A stretch of DNA of 64,000 nt from CAJQQK01 sp051010015. Lineage in GTDB: Bacteria > Pseudomonadota > Alphaproteobacteria > Rhizobiales > Hyphomicrobiaceae. Both the position numbers and the translations under genes were made by a program. The stretch lies in contig JBPCVZ010000183.1 in NCBI GenBank assembly GCA_051010015.1, positions 6,463 to 70,462 of the forward strand. The letters are read 5' to 3'. The notes beneath the pieces were generated by a model. The model was not told the DNA's origin. It ran no database searches and saw nothing but the letters and a program-made list of their open reading frames with translations. Below are positions 59,315-64,000 of the stretch, in pieces (the stretch's first letter is position 1; each line of letters begins with the position of its first letter).

Positions 59315-60826
59315 ATGTATGATCTTGCAATCATCGGTGGCGGCATCAATGGATGCGGCATTGCGCGCGATGCGGCCGGTCGCGGCTACAAGGTCCTGCT
59401 TGCGGAAAAAGGCGACCTCGCACAAGGCACGTCATCAGGTTCGACCAAGCTTATCCACGGCGGCTTGCGCTACCTCGAGCACTACGAATTCCGCCTTGTT
59501 CGCGAAAGCCTGCAGGAGCGTGAAGCGCTGCTCGCAATCGCACCGCACATCATCTGGCCGATGCGGTTCGTCCTACCACACACCAAGGGACTGCGTCCCG
59601 CGTGGCTGCTGCGCACCGGCCTGTTCCTCTATGACCACATCGGCGGGCGCCGCCATCTGCCGCCAACGCGCACGCTCGACCTCACGCAGGATCCAGCCGG
59701 CGCCCCGCTCAAGCCAGGCTTCGCGACCGCCTTTGAGTACTCCGACTGTTGGGTGGATGATGCGCGCCTCGTCGTCCTCAATGCACGCGATGCGGCCGAC
59801 CGCGGCGCAACGATCATGACGCGCACGGGGGTCGAACGTCTGGAGCACCAAGAAGACTCGTGGCGCATTGCGCTACGCGATCAGTCCACCAACATCGAAC
59901 AAATGGTCGAGGCGCGCCTCGTGGTCAACGCGGCCGGTCCTTGGGTCGACGATGTCCTGAGTACGGCGCTCGGTCGCAACGGCGCACACAACGTCCGGCT
60001 CGTGCAGGGCAGCCACATCGTCGTGCCCAAGCTGTTCGACCATCACCGCAGCTATATCTTTCAGAACGCTGACGACAGAATCATTTTCGCGATACCCTAC
60101 GAAACCGATTTCACGCTGATTGGAACCACCGACCGCGATTATGACGGCACCTTGGACGCCATTGCGATCTCGGATGAAGAAACCGCCTATCTCTGCAATG
60201 CAGCCTCCGAATACTTCGAGAAGCCGATTTGTCCGAAAGACGTCGTGTGGACCTATTCCGCGGTTCGTCCACTCTTCGATGATGGCGCGACCAAGGCGCA
60301 GGAGGCGACGCGCGATTACGTCCTCAAGATCGAAGGCGACGATACCGCGCCGCATCTCATCAATATATTTGGTGGCAAGATCACCACCTACCGACGCCTC
60401 GCCCAGGATGTGCTGGATCATGTCGACCGATTGCTCGCGCGCGAGACATCGACATGGACCGCGAACGCGCCGCTGCCCGGAGGCGACTTTTCCAGCGATG
60501 GCTTTTTCGACCAGGTCGCGGCAATCATCCGCGATCACCCATTCCTCGAACGGCGCACCGCCGAACGCCTGGTGCGCACCTACGGCACGATTGCCGCGCA
60601 CATTCTCAATGGTGCGATGACGCAAGAAGATCTCGGAAGATCATTCGGCGCCGATCTGACGCAGCGCGAGGTCGAGCATCTGCAGCGCTACGAGTGGGCC
60701 CGAACGACGGATGACGTTTTGTGGCGACGCACCAAACTCGGGTTGCGGCTCAATGCCGACCAGCAGTTCACATTGGCAGCCTGGCTTGAAGACAGTCGCG
60801 ATCGCAGCCCCTGCTCTCCTTCTTAG
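59315..60826 (+). CDS. glpD: Glycerol-3-phosphate dehydrogenase (FAD, membrane-linked)
   Basis: 503 residues. FAD-binding DLAIIGGGINGCGIARDAAGRG at residue 3, then GTSSGSTKLIHGGLRYLEHYEFRLVRESL (GlpD signature), VNAAGPWVD, GSHIVVPKLF, and the C-terminal domain with IFGGKITTYRRLAQD. It oxidises glycerol-3-phosphate to dihydroxyacetone phosphate and passes electrons to quinone. It follows ugpC by 41 bp, giving uptake and oxidation in one run. Confidence 0.96.
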   Translation: MYDLAIIGGGINGCGIARDAAGRGYKVLLAEKGDLAQGTSSGSTKLIHGGLRYLEHYEFRLVRESLQEREALLAIAPHIIWPMRFVLPHTKGLRPAWLLRTGLFLYDHIGGRRHLPPTRTLDLTQDPAGAPLKPGFATAFEYSDCWVDDARLVVLNARDAADRGATIMTRTGVERLEHQEDSWRIALRDQSTNIEQMVEARLVVNAAGPWVDDVLSTALGRNGAHNVRLVQGSHIVVPKLFDHHRSYIFQNADDRIIFAIPYETDFTLIGTTDRDYDGTLDAIAISDEETAYLCNAASEYFEKPICPKDVVWTYSAVRPLFDDGATKAQEATRDYVLKIEGDDTAPHLINIFGGKITTYRRLAQDVLDHVDRLLARETSTWTANAPLPGGDFSSDGFFDQVAAIIRDHPFLERRTAERLVRTYGTIAAHILNGAMTQEDLGRSFGADLTQREVEHLQRYEWARTTDDVLWRRTKLGLRLNADQQFTLAAWLEDSRDRSPCSPS

Positions 60827-60827
60827 C

Positions 60828-62429
60828 TCACACCACGGACGCTGCCGCCGGACTTTCAGAGTCGCAAAAGCTCTTGATCGTCTGGATCGCGCCGTCGAGC
60901 GCTTCGTTGCTTTCCTTGGCCAGCGCTGCGGTCATCAGGCGCCGCGCCCAGTCAGCCGCGTCTTCGCGTTGCTCAATGAGCACGATCGCGTCCAAGACCC
61001 GGTCAAATTTTGACAGGCCGCGTGCGTGCGTATCACTGTACCCTTTAATCAGCCGGCGCGCGTTGACCACTTCGACGGCCAGGGCATAGTTGCGATCGAG
61101 ATAGCCGGTCGCCTTTTCGAGCCAGGCGTCGCGATGGGCCACCTCCACCTGGTGGCGACACAATGCACGGCGCCAACGCCGCAATCCGCCAAGCGAATAG
61201 AGCAGCAGAAACGGCACCAGGGCATCGGAGCGCCAGCGTCGTCCCTTGCGGCAGCGCGCAGCGATGAAGCCACGCAACCACTTGCGCCGCTCGACGAAAC
61301 CGGCCAGCGCCGGCGGCATCGTCCCGATCACCTCCTCGACGCGCGGGTGCATGTACTCCGTCACATGCACCACCATGTCGTCAGTTGCCTCAACGTCATC
61401 GCGCACGCGTCTGGTTCGCCCAGCCCGTGTCTTCAGGTCGGCGACCCGGATGACATCATCGTAACACATCGCATTGGCAAGATGCTTGGCCATTGCCGTT
61501 GCAAACGCAAAGTCGTGGCGGGCGCCATCGTTCTCGCGATCCTTGACGACTGCCGCTTGCAGGTGCCTGAGATATTCCTCTCCGTAGGCCAGATCCTGAT
61601 AGTCAACGACTTTGCGCAAGCCCGCCCGCGCCATGTCCCGCGCCGGCTCCGGCACCATCTCGATCCTGCTTGCCAGCGCCTGCCACTCTGCCTTGAGGTC
61701 CGACCCCACCGGCTGTTTCGACACGATGGAACTGTCACCGCTCCCCGATCGTGCCGTTGCCTCGACAATTGCCCCGCTCGCGAGATCACAAGCCTCGCCG
61801 AAAGCCTTCAGGCTCGCATCAACACCACGTCCGGACGCATGGATCGTTTTTTCGAATTGCGCGCGCGCAAACGGCAGCGCCCCCGATCCGGCCAGCGCGC
61901 CGAAGAGACTCGCCGAGATATGCGCACCGTGGCGCTCCGCGATGGCGGCCAGGTCATGGCAAACCACCTTCTTCGCCGTCTTCGACAACGCTTCCAGCAC
62001 AAGCCCACCGTCAACCTTGCCGTCCCCCGGCACCACCTTCTCGGAAACCGCATACATGCGATGGGACGAAGCGATCAGCGTTGTGCGGTCGGCACTGACG
62101 AGCCCGCGGGTTACGGATCGTCCCGCCTCCATGAGTTCCGCCGCAACGACGATATCGACATCGCCCGGCGAGGGCAGCAGCGCGAATACCGGCTGCCGAT
62201 CGCTCTCGGGCAGCATCTCGATATAGTAGATCGTCGCGCCGGTGCGCTGCGCGACACCCGGCACCGACGTCGATTGCGCGACATATCCATTGGCTTCGGC
62301 GACATCCAGGATCCAATTGGTGAGCACACCGCCACCCTGTCCGCCGACGGCCAGGATCGCAAGCTTGATGATGCCGCCCTTATCCGGCGCCGCTGCCGGG
62401 TTCCCTGCCACCAACGCTGCCACACTCAC
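60828..62429 (-). CDS. iorB: Indolepyruvate ferredoxin oxidoreductase beta subunit, extended form
   Basis: 533 residues from a GTG at 62429 that overlaps the iorA stop (GTGA). The N-terminal 200 residues are the 2-oxoacid oxidoreductase gamma-type domain: LAILAVGGQGGGVLTNWI, SVPGVAQRTGATIYYIEM, DIVVAAELMEAGRSV. The remaining 330 residues are the helical extension typical of alphaproteobacterial versions (DUF6537-like), with DYQDLAYGEEYLRHL. With IorA it oxidatively decarboxylates aryl-pyruvates to aryl-acetyl-CoA, reducing ferredoxin. One base separates its stop from that of glpD. Confidence 0.9.
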   Translation of the reverse strand: MSVAALVAGNPAAAPDKGGIIKLAILAVGGQGGGVLTNWILDVAEANGYVAQSTSVPGVAQRTGATIYYIEMLPESDRQPVFALLPSPGDVDIVVAAELMEAGRSVTRGLVSADRTTLIASSHRMYAVSEKVVPGDGKVDGGLVLEALSKTAKKVVCHDLAAIAERHGAHISASLFGALAGSGALPFARAQFEKTIHASGRGVDASLKAFGEACDLASGAIVEATARSGSGDSSIVSKQPVGSDLKAEWQALASRIEMVPEPARDMARAGLRKVVDYQDLAYGEEYLRHLQAAVVKDRENDGARHDFAFATAMAKHLANAMCYDDVIRVADLKTRAGRTRRVRDDVEATDDMVVHVTEYMHPRVEEVIGTMPPALAGFVERRKWLRGFIAARCRKGRRWRSDALVPFLLLYSLGGLRRWRRALCRHQVEVAHRDAWLEKATGYLDRNYALAVEVVNARRLIKGYSDTHARGLSKFDRVLDAIVLIEQREDAADWARRLMTAALAKESNEALDGAIQTIKSFCDSESPAAASVV

Positions 62430-64000
62430 GCGACCAAATCCTCGAGCTGAAGCCGTCGCCGTTCGCGGCGGCGCTGCAACACACCGATGACGTAGCGGCG
62501 CAGCCTGTCGAGTTGCCGCTCGAACCAACCGGCGTTGTGCACCTTGTCCGCCTGATAGAACGACGGACACAGGATGGCGGCATCCGCGACCTCGCCACAG
62601 TTCCCGCATCCCACGCATGACGGGTCGATATGCGCGACCGGATCATCGCGCAACGGGTCGTCGAGCTGCTTCAGTCCGAGCGACGGGCAGCCGGACAGGC
62701 GCATACAAGCATGATCTCCCGTACAGACATCCTCATCAACGCCGAATTTCGGCACCACCACGCGCTTGCCGGCCTTGGCGGAGGCATTTCGGATCGGTCG
62801 TTCGCGACGCTGCCGGTTGAGCATGCACTCCGACGACGCAATGATGACCTTGGGGCCCTTCTCGGGCGTCGTCAGGGCCTCCTTCAGCGTGTCGCGCACC
62901 TTGCCGACATCATACGTGCGGTTCAGCTGTCGCACCCATTTGACGCCGACGCCCTTGACGGCCCCCTCGATCGAATTGTTCGTCGACTTCGTCGCATTCT
63001 CGGCGCGCGACGACAGGACGTCCTGCCCGCCCGTCGCCGCTGAATAGTAGTTGTCGACGATCATCACAACGCCGTCCGATTGATTGAACACGGCGTTGCC
63101 AATCGACGACGTCAGGCCGTTGTGCCAGAACCCACCATCGCCCAGGATCGATATCGGGCGGCGTTCACCGCCGCCATCGAACGCGGCATTGGATGCCGGT
63201 CCCAATCCAAACCCCATCGTCGAGCCGCCGATTTCGAACGGCGGCATGGTCGAGAACAAATGACAGCCGATGTCGCCGGTGATCTGGTGATCACCAAGCT
63301 CGTTCTGGACCAGCTTCATCGCTGCGAAGATCGGACGCTCGGGACATCCCGTGCAGAAGCCCGGCGGGCGCTGCGGAATGATCTTGGCGAGTTCGCGCGC
63401 CTCCTCATGCATCGCCGGGTCATTCGGCGCGCGTTGCTGATCCGAGAGCAGGTCGGGTGCGGCGGAACCGAGGAACGACGCGATCCCGCCATGCACCACG
63501 GCGCCGGTATATTCGCCGGCCATCGGCAGATGTTCCTTGCCAACCAGCCGCGTCGTCGCGCCGGCCTTGTAGAGCATCGCCGAGAAAGCCTGCTCGATGT
63601 AGTTCGGCTGGCCTTCCTCGACAACCAGTACCGACTTCTTGCCGTTGCAGAATGCCAGGAACTCTTCCTCGATGAGCGGATAGGTTACGTTCAGCACATA
63701 GATCGGGATGTCCGTGTTACCGTGAATGTCGGCAAGGCCGAGGCGTTGCAGAGATCGCATCACGGTATTGTACATGCCGCCTTGCGTGATGATCCCGATG
63801 TCACCCACTTCGGCGCCGAAAAACTCGTTCAGTTTCTCGTTCTTGACGAACTCGATCGCGGCCGGCCAACGCTCGTGCACTTTCTCCTGCTCGTGCTGAA
63901 ACAGGGCCGGCGGCAGCACGATCCGGTCGGTGCTGCGCTGTGGATTGCTCAGGGCTTCGGTTACGGTCAGCGGCGGGCGCTGGTTCTCCTTCGTCGTGAA
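62426..64000 (-). CDS. iorA: Indolepyruvate ferredoxin oxidoreductase alpha subunit (N-terminus outside window)
   Basis: 525 residues visible; the frame is open to the window edge, so the start lies beyond it. Present: the TPP-binding half with GFCTGCPERPIF, GDIGCHLFSTMPPFEIGG, SILGDGGFWHNGLTSSIGNAVFN and IVDNYYSAATGGQDV. The C-terminal ferredoxin region has VCTGDHACMRLSGCPSL and DPSCVGCGNCGEVADAAILCPSF for two [4Fe-4S] clusters. Translationally coupled to iorB by the GTGA overlap. It catabolises aromatic amino acids through their 2-oxo acids. Confidence 0.94.
   Translation of the reverse strand, partial: FTTKENQRPPLTVTEALSNPQRSTDRIVLPPALFQHEQEKVHERWPAAIEFVKNEKLNEFFGAEVGDIGIITQGGMYNTVMRSLQRLGLADIHGNTDIPIYVLNVTYPLIEEEFLAFCNGKKSVLVVEEGQPNYIEQAFSAMLYKAGATTRLVGKEHLPMAGEYTGAVVHGGIASFLGSAAPDLLSDQQRAPNDPAMHEEARELAKIIPQRPPGFCTGCPERPIFAAMKLVQNELGDHQITGDIGCHLFSTMPPFEIGGSTMGFGLGPASNAAFDGGGERRPISILGDGGFWHNGLTSSIGNAVFNQSDGVVMIVDNYYSAATGGQDVLSSRAENATKSTNNSIEGAVKGVGVKWVRQLNRTYDVGKVRDTLKEALTTPEKGPKVIIASSECMLNRQRRERPIRNASAKAGKRVVVPKFGVDEDVCTGDHACMRLSGCPSLGLKQLDDPLRDDPVAHIDPSCVGCGNCGEVADAAILCPSFYQADKVHNAGWFERQLDRLRRYVIGVLQRRRERRRLQLEDLVA

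Overview
The window looks like a chromosomal segment of an alphaproteobacterium, most likely of the order Hyphomicrobiales (Rhizobiales) or a close relative. Evidence is the high GC content, the dimeric NADP-type isocitrate dehydrogenase, small proteins typical of alphaproteobacteria (DUF4170, the TIGR02301 family), and two blocks whose gene order I associate with this group: pdxH / surface-antigen-like protein / fabI / aroC, and histone deacetylase-like / xseB / dxs / tlyA / TrmA-like methyltransferase. No rRNA, tRNA, CRISPR array, prophage or complete IS was found. The order-level assignment is inference from gene content, not from a marker search.

Layout. 1-9.5 kb holds mostly housekeeping genes: a DUF1499 fragment, a class III aminotransferase, a degenerate DNase I-fold exported protein, an SDR, pdxH, a surface-antigen-like lipoprotein-type protein, fabI, a small unknown ORF, a histidine phosphatase, aroC and a type II HAD hydrolase. 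9.5-18.7 kb is a long minus-strand block: an SAM methyltransferase, a TrmA/RlmD-like RNA methyltransferase overlapping tlyA, dxs, xseB, an HDAC-like deacetylase, an unknown exported membrane protein and an enoyl-CoA hydratase. An acyl-CoA dehydrogenase follows, divergent from a Sua5-type tRNA t6A synthase. 21.6-31 kb is a run of single genes, several of them uncharacterised: a Clp-N/coiled-coil protein, an SRAP peptidase, Nudix, DUF3179, TIGR02301, LysE, an L,D-transpeptidase followed by a 180-bp MITE-like element, DUF3299 and DUF4170. icd comes next. 32.5-40.6 kb holds the least familiar proteins: a pseudo-caspase/coiled-coil/peptidoglycan-binding-like protein, a second protein with two peptidoglycan-binding-like repeats and a very basic tail, and a two-gene unit of a degenerate ABC-type protein plus a stand-alone cyclic-nucleotide-binding-domain protein.

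40.6-53.7 kb is a catabolic accessory region with no recognisable regulator or dedicated transporter: amidase, DUF3604, M20 peptidase and D-2-hydroxyacid dehydrogenase in one minus-strand run, then a cyclase-family hydrolase, an enolase-superfamily enzyme, a SAF/UxaA pair, a zinc alcohol dehydrogenase, an M19 dipeptidase-like protein and an alpha/beta hydrolase. 53.8-60.8 kb is a coherent glycerol-3-phosphate module: exported glycerophosphodiesterase, UgpB-A-E-C importer and GlpD. Its divergent control region carries repeated TTCGTTT motifs at helical spacing. The window ends inside a minus-strand indolepyruvate ferredoxin oxidoreductase operon (iorA partial, iorB).

The best candidates for undescribed biology are the degenerate ABC/cNMP pair, the Clp-N coiled-coil protein with its own palindromic promoter element, the pseudo-caspase protein with 49-residue (7 x 7) repeats, and the orphan catabolic operon around DUF3604. 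All domain calls are from reading the translated sequence, without database searches.
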